From: Rostrohypoxylon terebratum
Taxonomy: Eukaryota > Ascomycota > Sordariomycetes > Xylariales > Hypoxylaceae
Assembly (NCBI GenBank): GCA_022497145.1
Contig: MU385870.1
Coordinates: 8,629 to 72,628, forward strand
DNA length: 64,000 nucleotides
Reading direction: 5' to 3'
Position numbers and translations under genes: made by a program. The notes under the pieces were generated by a model, which saw only the letters and a program-made list of their open reading frames with translations, had not been told where the DNA came from and did no database searches. Below, piece after piece: positions 31,467-41,798 of the stretch (position 1 is the stretch's first letter; each line of letters opens with the position of its first letter).

Positions 31467-32800
31467 TGCGTATCTCAACATCCTCATCCAAGAGACAGCT
31501 TACCATAACTCTCCTTGGAGCCTATTGGTGTCGAGAACGGCATAGGTAAGTTATTCAAAATTCTTGGCATCCTAGGCCATATCGTACGCACATGTCACCT
31601 AATGATTGTTAGTCAAATCCTATGAGATCTGATGTACGCATGTCATAAAGTATTAGCCCAGATCAAACCACGCCGGGTCTGAATCCCATCATTTCGGCCG
31701 TCAGTCTTCATCCGGGGTTCACAGCGCCGTTATCACATTATGTCTCATCCGATTCACGATATCTCTTATTAAACGTTTGGTTACCGGTCGTCTCCTCGGA
31801 TAATCTTCCGAGACACTGGTGTTACGAATCCCTTTCCCACTTATCCATTTGGCGTTTATACGTTGTCTTTTGCAAAGGGTATTGCCACATTTTTTTCCTC
31901 GGACACTAGGTTCATTAGTACGAAGTATACGTCGGCTTGAAAATCCACGAGGTGTTAGAGTAAGGTGTATTTTTTTCAATTATATGTATATCTATCTCAT
32001 AGTATTATAAGGCCTCATATCTTTCCTAAAACCAAGTCAGGGTTATCCCATTCATGTGACATATCACCAGGACAGGTTTGTACAGTAGTAGTTACTTCGT
32101 GATGATACATTCATGATCTGGGCACTGTTATTTACTCTTCGACAAACCCTGCCTGGGAGTATTGTTGGGGGTTTGGGACTTGATTATTTATCGTTAAACC
32201 ATTTTTCTCTGGTGGGAGAGGGAGGCCGCAACCAGTGTCAACGCCATCGAATAATCAATTGATGTCGTAATACTATTTTCGCATCCATATGTGCATTTGC
32301 CTTTCGTCTTTGTATGAATGTAGGTATATATGTGCCGACAGCAAGGGTCAATAAATATATCTATCGTCCATGATTAACGTATAATTACAATCGTTGCTTC
32401 AAATTACTCGCCGTCCAGTGATGACCACTTGGGTATTGCCTGTATGTAGGTAGATAGGCATAAAGACCTCTATCGTCAACATTGAAATACCTGTGGACAT
32501 ATTCAATAGTACCTACTGCCTAGTAGGTATGTACACAGTACGTATAAAAATACATTTTTGAAAATATCCACTAGTTCTGCGTTTTTGTCTAGACATCCGA
32601 GGTCTAGACGAGGCAACTACCTTAGAAAAGGAAGGAACTTTGACGATATATTAGTATGCGCCAGCTGTGTTTCCAGCTGTTGCTACTATATTTGAACATA
32701 TACATAGAAGGAGTTACGGGTGCTACTGAGGTGACTTCCCTGATGGCAATGACGTAGTTGCCAAATATATTGTCGTGAACGAACTTTTTCTTGGGAAGGC

Positions 32801-33882
32801 ACGTCTCGTCGCGTTTGCCCTACCACCTTTTCTTCCTACATGACGGGACCTCTAGAAGGAAATCACAATCTTTCTACTTTTCTTTCTCCCAACTTCTTGC
32901 TTTCGTGCTTTGATAACTTTCAACTCATCCCACTCTTAAACAAATCATCCATCCTCCATCCACCCTCCATCCATCCGAAAAACATCATCGCTCGCCTTTC
33001 GTTAACGCTTCCGAATAGCCTTCACTGATCTGTCCCAAAGATCTTGCATGCCTACTACTTGCTTGTGCTTTCGCCTTTCATTCATTTGGCATTTTGGTGT
33101 GTAAGTATCGCCTCTCGTTCTTGTTCTTCATCATCGCTCGCGTCTTGCCTACACCGTCCATCCGCCTCCTCCCAACAACTTGACCATCCTCCGACCTCAC
33201 GATCAAATGTATGAATTCCTAGAATCACACTCAATTAGCAAGCATGTTGGAAACCTCGATTTCTCTTTTCCCAATCACCCACATTCATCTTCCCAGAAAC
33301 CATTATTCTTCCTCATCCGCCATCCCACTTCCAACTTCACACTTCCTATTTCTTCCCTTCCATCATTTCTTATTATCCGATCAACAGCATTAGTAACCAG
33401 TATTGATAATTAAATATAGAATACCAGCCATTGAAGGCTTTCTCTACATCACCACAGGTATGGACCATCTCGTTATTCCCCTCTGCTCCTCCCAGTCATC
33501 AAATCCAGGTATATGTAGCCTCTAGGTTGCTTATCAAACATATCTCACATATTTCCTCGAGCAAATTCTGGTATTATTTCTGCTTTACATGGAAGAACAC
33601 CATCTTTACATTAATCAATTGCGCATATTTTCCGAGGAGCATCTTGGGAGCGGCAGCAATCGTGGATGGATTGTTCCCATGACCTCGTCAATTATTTGTT
33701 TTGAGCTTCGCAAAATGCGACGCAGAATGATGTCAAACTAATACTATTCGTGTGCAGATTCCGACACTATCCTCTTGTCTAAGATTTTGTCTCGTTCGCT
33801 AGAGGCGCGGTTTTGAACATCCTACGAGTACTGTTTTTATCAGAATCGTGTTGACTTCATCTACGTTCATCTCGTTCGCTTG
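32801..33882 (+). promoter_or_regulatory. pyrimidine-rich long leader with candidate 5'-UTR intron
   Basis: The stretch from about 32820 to 33380 is strongly CT-rich, as in long fungal 5' leaders. A consensus donor GTAAGTAT at 33101 and a branch-like actaatac at about 33738, followed by acceptor gtgcag ending at 33757, define a possible 657-base UTR intron. An upstream ORF (ATG at 33207, stop at 33411-33413, 68 codons) lies inside the intron; another (32840-33028) lies before it. Transcript ends are not visible. Confidence 0.45.
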
Positions 33883-36834
33883 ATGGATCCTCGCGTCTAC
33901 AGTAGAGAGGAGCTACTCAAGCTCAGAGAGGAGCTCCCCCGTCGCATTCTAGACAAGCTGCAGTCAAGCAACACAGCCGGTGCGTATAAGCGTCTCCTTC
34001 GTCCCCTTTCTCATTTACATTGCCCCTACCCCTTGGCGTCTCCGCGAATTCGCCATATCTATGCAACATGACCCGGCCATATTCCCCCTCTCATACCTGA
34101 GGCGTGAATCGTTCTCCGTACCCGTTCCTTGCGAATTCATCCATTCTAGTTCTGACTGACGTATCCGATCTAGCCAAGGACCCGAATGGCGACAACATGT
34201 CGTCTGCCAAGGATCGACGCCTCAAGAAGGCAAATGAAGATATCTCTTCCTCAGTGGAGAGTGACGAAGTAATCTTTCAAGGAAAGAAGCCACGCCAACA
34301 AAGCCAGTGGCAGTATCGAGGCCGCACTGGTTCCGAGATTAATTCTACCGAACCAGTACCCGCTCCTGTAGGTCTCGGAGCCCAAAAAAGTGAAGGCTTT
34401 CAACGCTTTTTCAAGGCTGTCGTATCACCGACTCACGTTCGAGTAACTGCTGGGGGTCGAATCGTTCCCAACACCCGTGGTTCGGTATCGCCTACAGCAA
34501 AATGGGATAAGGAGCGATTAGCACTTGTCGCACAAGACTCTACGGAGACGTCTAAGGACGACAAGTCCGCTTCTATCAATGAGACCAGTACTAACTTCCC
34601 TCATCCACTGATTTCACCCCCTCTAACTGGCCATCCCCAACTAATCCAACACCACATGGGTATGCCAATGCCCCTATATTTTCCTCATGGACTGCCAATG
34701 GCGTACGGCATCCCCCCTCATTGGCAAGGTAGACAAATTGTGTCGCCCCAGAACCAACAAGAATTGGAGGACACAGAAAAGACCCTGAAAAGTCAAGACG
34801 GCGCTGGTGATAAGAAGCCGAGGCCGGCACCGATTAAGATTACCCCTCGAAGTGAGACAGAAGCCAACAGGCCCTTCTATCACAACGGAAATGTGATCTA
34901 CCCTCCGGGCTATGGACCGGGCCAAGGTGCTATGCCTATGGTGCTTACAAGCCCCTACTTTCCACCGGGAATGGGTGCACACCCGGCCTTTGCCAATGCC
35001 CACCCGGCTTCCATGGGCCAATTATCACCTGCGACCCCCATGTTTACTCCCGTCGCCTCGCCAGCAGTTTGCCCCCCTCCCAGTGCCAATAATAACCACC
35101 TACAGCCGTCGTCCGCAGTTACTCCTGGGTTTCCTCCTCATATCACATCAATTCGACCGAGTGAGATAACTAGACGTCAGCTTGATTCTTTGCGAGCTTC
35201 TTTAAAGTACTACAAAGATCAGCAACAATTCAACAAGCACCAAATCGACGAGAAATGGGTCGCACTGGAGGTGCAAAAGCTCGAGAAGAGTGTCAAAGAA
35301 TTCGAGTACAACTATGATATGCAATCTAAATTCGAGGCACTTCACTACCCGCAGTACTCCCAGCCACGCTCGGGACGTTCAAGCGCTAGAAGCCGTAGAG
35401 GACAAGATAATTCGAGAAACAGCTCAATGAGTGCTCACTCTCGTGGCCGGGGACAGGCAAATTTCCATTCCTACGAACGAGGTGGTTCGATGTCAAGCAA
35501 CAGAAAGAGAAACAGGCATGCTATCGGCATAAACTCTAACATAGAGCAGTACGTGGAGACGATGGTCGGCGAGAAGGTTGAGGCACTAGAGAAGTCCAGG
35601 GAAGAAAAAGCTGAACAAGAAAAAGCCGCTAGTCTGTTTGGAAATGCTCCTGCTGTGCCCAAGTCCAAGCCCGGCTTGAAGCCCGCTTATACACCTCAGT
35701 GCGACGATTCTGGACTGCAGGCCGGAATGCCGACTGTTGGGGTTTCGCCTTCTGATCGACGAGGCGATTGGAATAGCGCGTACGCCCATGGAATGTATTC
35801 GAGCAATGCCTTATTCTCGGCGAATGCCCAAATGTCGCCTATGAACTCTGTTCCGGGTGGCTATTCTCAGCCATATCTCGTCGGCTCGTTACCACGAGGG
35901 TTGAATCCACAGACGGCCCATGGCGATGACTATGTCTATTCACGGCCGTTGACTGAGGAGGAGAAAAAGGCACGAAGCAACTACTGGGGCCACTTTCCCG
36001 GCGCCAATGCAGTCGGATTGCCGAAGTTTGACGGAAAGGACTTTTACCCACCCTCTCCAGTGAAGGCTAACGGGGCTTCGACCCAGCCTATCCACCGCCA
36101 GCCACCAATGACGACAGCCGCATTTTCAGACCTCGACCCATTTAGCTCTACCCGTGGACTCCAAGGTACGCGCACGAAAGAGTTAGGTCACAGGGTAAGC
36201 AAGGCTATCCCAATTGTAGCACCGAAGGATGCTACTCAACCTGAATCCAAGGCGGTTGGACCTTCGTTTTCCACTCCTCAGACAGAGAAGAGCAATGAGG
36301 TGACTCAGAATGTATCCAAGTGGATGGGAGATCTGAACTTATCGGAAGATAAGTTGCCTGAGGACACCACCTCTAAAACGAAGCAGACAAAACTTGGTCG
36401 TCAAGGGATCGAGAGATCTAGGTTAGTGTCAATGTAGATATGAATCGACGCATATGCATAAACTGACAATCCATAGCAGCAGATCTGGAAATGAGCTTTG
36501 GCACACTATGTTGAAGCGAGGTTCGACTAGTGGGGCTGCACTGCCTAGTGCAGTATCTTCGACGACAGCTACGGCATATTTGCCTCAGTATCATGGCCAT
36601 GCGGCAGCATCCCTTGGCCCGACAATCTCCAATGCGAATGGACCCGCGACTCAGGCCTCGCCGGAAGGAAGTAAGACAGCAGACCGTGCTAGTTCTCATC
36701 TATCTGCGGAGAAAGTGGGCGAGAACCGTCGCCCGAGCGAAACTCGCTCGGAAGAGTATGATCCGCTGAAGGATATCCAGGAGCGCATGCTTCGCGATGC
36801 TGAGCGACGTGGAGTTATTGGCTCAGATTGGTAA
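33883..36834 (+). CDS. 900-residue putative eIF4E-binding protein (4E-T-like N-terminus)
   Basis: Exons 33883-33979, 34174-36421 and 36477-36834; introns of 194 and 55 bases; phases join; 900 residues. The first exon encodes MDPRVYSREELLKLREELP. YSREELL is a perfect Y-x4-L-hydrophobic eIF4E-binding motif, closely like the YTKEELL of animal 4E-T, and the downstream ELP also agrees. The rest is mostly disordered, with a basic patch (GKKPRQQSQWQYRGR), a block QRFFKAVVSPTHVRVTAGGR, Pro/Met-rich regions, one likely coiled segment (about residues 360-405, RRQLDSLRASLKYYKDQQQF) and an RG/SR-rich part. The C-terminus ends YDPLKDIQERMLRDAERRGV. I infer a translational repressor or P-body protein. Outside the motif I recognise no domain, so the function is a hypothesis. 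Confidence 0.8.
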
Positions 36835-38312
36835 TAGCTCAACCCCATACCTGTCTTTGCCTGCTTCACAACGACCGAAAAAAGCAGCTCTAGTAGTAAC
36901 AATCTTATTAGAGTCATGAAAGTATGACCAAGTTTATTACTTTCAGAAATCGGCTGATTATATGAATACGGATTCAAGTTAGCCGAGTAGTGTTTTCTTT
37001 TCCTGTTCTTTTCCTCTTCACTTCTTGTCTCTACGGGAGATTCCTTTTTCACAAGCATGTTGGTCCAAACCAGCAATTTTTTTCTTCCTTTTTTTATTAT
37101 CTTCTTCTCTTGTTGTCGTTACCATCCATGGTCATTGGCGGACTGGAATAATACTGAGTGGTGACGAAGGGAGATTTGCGGGTTGCTACTGTTCAGGACC
37201 CAGGTTTTAATATTTGATTTGAGAGGAGGTGTGGCTGAGGAGAGGAAGTTAGTGTTACTCTAGATTGTCAATTTATTCCTCAACTTTATAGTCTATTGCC
37301 CATATCATGATATGGTATCGACTTTAATACACTAATGGTTTGAGTGAAAGACAGTACTTTTCCGTGACACAAGTCATTGCTAACAGCTACGTTTGAGCAC
37401 GATTGGATAACTTAGAAGCAGGTAAGTAGGTAAACTAGGACAAGTGCATCCTAATCTCCTTGGGAGTTCCAATTTCAAACTCTTTAGGTCTTTTTTTATT
37501 GTGACATGTAAAAAAAAGGTGTACCTCACCATCAAACTCCCAACCTCATTGATGAACATCTACCGGTTGACAGTCTGCAGGCGAGGGGGCGAAGAATGGG
37601 GTGATTCATATATATCCCCTACGCTTGCATTTCTCTTCGCCAGTCGTATACCTCGAAAACCAATGGGCTGAAGTTGACGCGGAGATATCCTGGCGGACTA
37701 CATACATTTCTAGGCTTTATATAGAGGAGATGCATATAAGAGTGGTGGTGACACTTACGGAGAATCATCTACTCACCTTGGTGCTTTGGCAGGATATATC
37801 TGCCTCAGGGTGATACCATATGTTGGCAGGGAAGTCTTGTCCATCTTCCTCAGCACCTGGGTAGGTACGTGTGAATAGAAAGGGGGTTTCCTAGATCCAG
37901 ATGTGAGTTCGTTCAACGGTTGCGATAGTACAACACAACACCACACACGTAGAGCTACGATACGGAGCAAGACTTCGGGAAGAACCTCCCATGGAACATT
38001 TCACAAAGTGAAACGGCCATTGTGTGCATGCAATTGGTTTTTTTTTCATTCGGTGGAGTTGCCGCATCTATATGCTGATTCGTCGAGTCATCATGCAAGC
38101 AAATACCGATCCGCCGTGTCCCCCGATGATGCCGGGGAACCTTTTACCCTCTCCCGTTAGACGCCATATTCCGTTGTTTCCCGTCGTGGACCTCGCAGAT
38201 TCGTGTCAAGCGTGCACCAACGGGTATCGTTTTCACCCCTTCGCCAGGCTGGTATTTTAACCGAAGAAAAGGTAGGGTGGGTGGGTTTTCAAGAGCGATG
38301 CTTTTGGTTGAT
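36835..38312. other. convergent 3' flanks, no gene
   Basis: 1.5 kb between two gene ends, pyrimidine-rich at 36990-37110, with small frames lacking any similarity. Confidence 0.6.
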
Positions 38313-38896
38313 TTATTTGGCGGCGGTCTTGCCCTTAGTTCGGAGCTCGCGGCCGACCTTGATGCGCTCTAGGATGTTCTCACGGTCCTTGTCGAGCTTC
38401 AACTTGGTGATGACGACCTTGCTGGGGTGGATGCCGAGAGGGACGGACTGGCCGGAGGCCTTCTCGCGGGTGACGCGCTCAATGTGGACGACGTACTTGA
38501 GACGGTACACGGAGGTGACCTTGCCCTCGCGGCCCTTGTTGGTGCCTCGGACGATGGTGACCTCGTCGTCCTTGCGGATGGGGATGCTGCGGACCTGTGT
38601 GAAGGATTTTTATGTTAGCAATGTCTTCCGAGATAGTAATTGCGAGAGGAAGGAGCTTACGTTGTACTTCTCACGGAGCTCCTTGCTGAGGGGAGCGCTC
38701 ATGATGGTACGGCGCTCGCCGGAGCCGGCGCTGAAGTGCGCCTTTCTCGACTTTCGTCGAGAGCTGGCGATACCTATTCAGACAATATCCGTTAGCATCG
38801 TGTGGTTTAATTGAGAACTGAATTGAGCCAGAATATTCATTCGAAGCGCAATTCAGCGGAATATTTATTAAGCCTACCTGAGTTAACCTTCGTCAT
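38313..38896 (-). CDS. rpl26: 60S ribosomal protein uL24 (Rpl26)
   Basis: Large-subunit protein near the exit tunnel, one of the early assembly proteins. Exons 38878-38896, 38661-38773 and 38313-38594; introns of 104 and 66 bases; 137 residues. The first exon is just 19 bases (MTKVNS plus one base). Exon 2 gives IASSRRKSRKAHFSAGSGER and exon 3 RSIPIRKDDEVTIVRGTNKG, the KOW motif of uL24, then VYRLKYVVHIERVTREKA and the C-terminal VGRELRTKGKTAAK. Length and all conserved blocks match eukaryotic Rpl26. Confidence 0.97.
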
Positions 38897-39263
38897 TTTG
38901 TCGGTGGTGTTGGGGGTTGTCGGATAAAAGTCGAAGACGAAGATTTGATGGAGTTTGGCGGTTTCACGGTTCTAAGAAGTTAAAATCAAATGAAAAGAAA
39001 TTGGTGGGTTGGGAAATTTTGATGTTGCCCTAATTGACAGGGGTGGATCAAGCCTCGCCTAATTGAATCTTGATTAGATAAAGAAAGTGGCTTGTGCGTT
39101 TTCTGTGGCTAGATTTGTCCCCACTTTGAAGTCTGTTCCGCCGTCCGGGATTAAGGTACGTACCGACATGGAATGATTCTTGGTGGGATGAAGCTCTGGG
39201 AAATAGTATTTCAAGATCAAGAGCAAAAGATCCTGGGAAATTCCAAGGTCTATTGACGTCAAG
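38897..39263. promoter_or_regulatory. divergent promoter region, rpl26 / coa1
   Basis: Only 367 bases separate the two starts, so the promoters must be shared or adjacent. No specific element was recognised. Confidence 0.6.
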
Positions 39264-39951
39264 ATGTGGTCTAGATTAGTGCGCCGGAAGGCGCTCTCTT
39301 CATTAAGAAATCAGTCTATCTCTACTGCTAGGAATCAAATACAAAGACAGACGTTAGTCGCTGCGCCCAAACCTGGCGATGGACCTCTGATGGAGAGACG
39401 TCCAGACCGAGAACTCCCAAGTTCGTCCCTCTAACATCTATGACGCCCATACCTTTGTCCAAAACAACTAATAAGATGCTTAAACAGACATCCAAACCTT
39501 CAAATGGGCGCGCACCCTCCCCATCTTCCTCGCCATCATCGCCGCCTCCAGCGTCGCCATCTTCAACTACCAAAAGCTGTCCAGCCCCGTCGTCGCCTCG
39601 ACGCTGTACGCGCTGCGCACGAACTCGAAGGCGCGCGAGTGCCTAGGCGACGAGATATACTTCAAGCACCAGATCCCGTGGATATCGGGGCAGATGAACC
39701 AGCTGCGGGGCCGCATCGACATCCAGTTCCCCGTCAAGGGCACCCGCGGCACGGCCGTCATGCGCTTCACGAGCGCGCGGCCCACCGCCCGCGGCGTCTT
39801 CGAGACGACGGAGTGGAGCCTCGAAACGCCCGACGGGAAGAAGATAGATCTGTTGGATGGGGATGACCCGTTCAGGGCTATAGCGGCGTTCCCGATGGAT
39901 GAGGACGAGAAGGAGGAGGCGACGAGGGGGTTTAGACAGCAGCTCAAGTGA
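39264..39951 (+). CDS. coa1: cytochrome c oxidase assembly factor Coa1
   Basis: Inner mitochondrial membrane factor that acts between Mss51/Cox1 synthesis and Shy1 in complex IV assembly. Exons 39264-39420 and 39488-39951, intron of 67 bases, 206 residues. The N-terminus is a basic amphipathic presequence (MWSRLVRRKALSSLRNQS). One membrane helix follows (about residues 62-80, LPIFLAIIAASSVAIFNYQ), then an intermembrane-space domain (CLGDEIYFKHQIPWISGQMN, GRIDIQFPVKGTRGTAVMRF) of the Coa1/TIM21-like fold. Length is typical of the fungal protein. Confidence 0.9.
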
Positions 39952-40295
39952 GTGGAATATGATCTTGGGGTTCGAAGGGTTTATTATGGCGAGTGGGATG
40001 GTGATTCCCTGTGACAACTCTGCGGAAACGGGGGGATATGACACGAGGAGGCTAAAATCACGAACGTATCCTAATAAGACTGGCCAGCTGGATGTAGCGA
40101 AATTCGGCTTAACGCTGGTGGTATGAGAGATTTTGAAATCACGATATAACACATACTATCTCAAGTATGCGGTCTGGGTTTAAAAAGGGAGACAGGGCAA
40201 ACAATTCGGAGGAGATGCTCCGTCATGAACTTCAGTATTCGTCGAGAGGATACTTCGTGTGCAACATTACATATAGTACAAACTGTATATACTAT
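39952..40295. other. convergent 3' flanks, no gene
   Basis: 344 bases between two gene ends; nothing recognisable. Confidence 0.6.
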
Positions 40296-41387
40296 TTACG
40301 CAACTATATTCATGCTGCGTGCCAGGGCTATCGCATCTTCTATTCTGTGCTCCTTCCTCATAGCCTTCAGCTCCAGATGCGCCTCGCGCGCAGCCTGTAA
40401 CTTGGCCTCGTGATCCGGATGCCGCTCCAGCAATATCCTCCTCGACTTCTCGATGAACGTGGGCGGCGGCGGCGGCTTCTTGATAGCGTCCGCGATCCGA
40501 ACCATAGCGCCTTTCGGGCCCGCAATATGGCCGTTGACAACCACAATTCCCATCTCGTTATCCACCTTCAGGACCTCCAGGTTCTGGATCGTTACTCTCT
40601 CGTTGCCCATGCGCCCCGGCATCTTCTTGCCGGGATGGACTCGCGAACCACCACCCTGGCTAGGCCCCGACGTACCGATCGTACGGTGGTTCTTCGAGTT
40701 ACCGTGACTGGCCTCCTGACCGGCGAAGCCGTGCCTCTTCATACCACCCTCGAAACCCATACCCCTGCTATTGCTCCGCACGTCCACATACTGGCCGACC
40801 TTGAACCAATCCGGCTGCAGCTGCACGCCGACGGGCAGCAGGCCCTCCTCGCCGCGGACCTTGAACTCGGCCAGGAAGCGGTGGGGCGCGATGCCCTTGG
40901 CCTCGTAGTAGCCGAGCAGCGGCGCCGTCACGTTGCGCGGCTCCTTCTGGCCGGCGCCGACCTGCACGGCCCAGTACCCGTTCTTGGCGCGCGTCTTCGC
41001 GGCCACCACCTGCACCTGGTCCATCTGCAGGATCGTGCACGGCCGCCGCCGGCCCTTCTGGCAGTACATCGCCGACACGCCCTTCTTGATGGCCAGCACG
41101 CCCGTGCGCAGCGGCGTCGACTGCGCCTTGCGCTCCAGCGCCGCCTTGGGGCCCGTCGTGGGCGCCGGCAGACCCGCGCTCTCTTGGTTGAAGCGCTTGG
41201 GCCGCGTGCGCGGGTTCTGCGTCGACCAGCCGTACTTGACGCCGCGGCGGGCGGTGCGCGGGAGGAGGGTGTGGCGTTCGGTTATCAGGACTCGCGGGGT
41301 GCTGGTGAGGGAGAGGGAGAGGAGCGAGGGGCATGAGGTTTGGCGGAGGGCGGAGGCTGCCCAGCGGGCTGGTTGGAGAGAGGCCAT
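40296..41387 (-). CDS. mrpl9: mitochondrial ribosomal protein uL3m (MrpL9)
   Basis: Mitochondrial large-subunit protein close to the peptidyl-transferase centre. Single exon, 363 residues from the ATG at 41387 (an upstream in-frame TTG is not used). An arginine-rich presequence (about 1-45) precedes the uL3 fold: TGVLAIKKGVSAMYCQKGRR, HRFLAEFKVRGE, VGQYVDVRSNSRGMGFEGGM, then the conserved HGNSKNHRTIGTSGPSQGGG loop and PGKKMPGRMGNERVTIQNL. A fungal C-terminal helical extension follows (ERHPDHEAKLQAAREAHLEL). The coding strand is very GC-rich at third positions in its first half, which produces long shadow frames on the other strand. Confidence 0.95.
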   Translation of the reverse strand: MASLQPARWAASALRQTSCPSLLSLSLTSTPRVLITERHTLLPRTARRGVKYGWSTQNPRTRPKRFNQESAGLPAPTTGPKAALERKAQSTPLRTGVLAIKKGVSAMYCQKGRRRPCTILQMDQVQVVAAKTRAKNGYWAVQVGAGQKEPRNVTAPLLGYYEAKGIAPHRFLAEFKVRGEEGLLPVGVQLQPDWFKVGQYVDVRSNSRGMGFEGGMKRHGFAGQEASHGNSKNHRTIGTSGPSQGGGSRVHPGKKMPGRMGNERVTIQNLEVLKVDNEMGIVVVNGHIAGPKGAMVRIADAIKKPPPPPTFIEKSRRILLERHPDHEAKLQAAREAHLELKAMRKEHRIEDAIALARSMNIVA

Positions 41388-41798
41388 TGTCGCTGGGAGC
41401 AAAGCGGTGTGAGCCCAATTCGCTCAGTATTTGGAATGGCAGGCCCCTAACCCGGAATGTACGTCTAGATCGGTATGTGAGCCGCGATTGCGGCCGTTTC
41501 GAGCGACGCTGAGAATACCGATGATGATGATTGAGAAGCTTCAATTTTAACCCGTTGAAAAATTGGGGTGGGTCCTTTGATGGGCGCACTTTTCGGGAAA
41601 TTCACGGCGCAGATGGTACAAAGGTACGTACCATCGGTGGACCTAAGGCTTTAAGCTCCGGCTTAGACTTGGCAATGGCCCATGGGGAAAGAACTTCGCA
41701 ATTGTCGAAAGCCTCCAGTGACATTTCGTCTATTTGTAAACTCTCTTTTCATACAATTTTGTTTACTCTCAGTTGATAACTTTTGAGTAATATTCAAG
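41388..41798. promoter_or_regulatory. divergent promoter region, mrpl9 / jlp2
   Basis: 411 bases between divergent starts with no coding region seen. Confidence 0.55.

Larger units (their letters stand above)
27716..32800. other. 5-kb gene desert
   Basis: No recognisable gene on either strand; the longest open frames are about 60-130 codons and show no family similarity. It contains tandem repeats (28001-28016, 28436-28475, 29587-29637), several perfect inverted repeats (29573-29587, 29959-29990, 30023-30045, 30737-30759), and a pair of small overlapping ORFs (31293-31542). No terminal repeats, transposase or reverse-transcriptase motifs and no tRNA were found by eye. Confidence 0.6.

Noticed and set aside
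40410..41336. 308-codon plus-strand open frame
   Set aside because: It lies exactly opposite mrpl9, whose GC-rich third positions keep the other strand open; the product is Arg/Leu/His-rich low complexity without similarity.
40768..41589. 273-codon minus-strand frame overlapping mrpl9
   Set aside because: Alternative frame of the same coding region; Ala/Gly/Arg-rich shadow, while the main frame is clearly uL3m.
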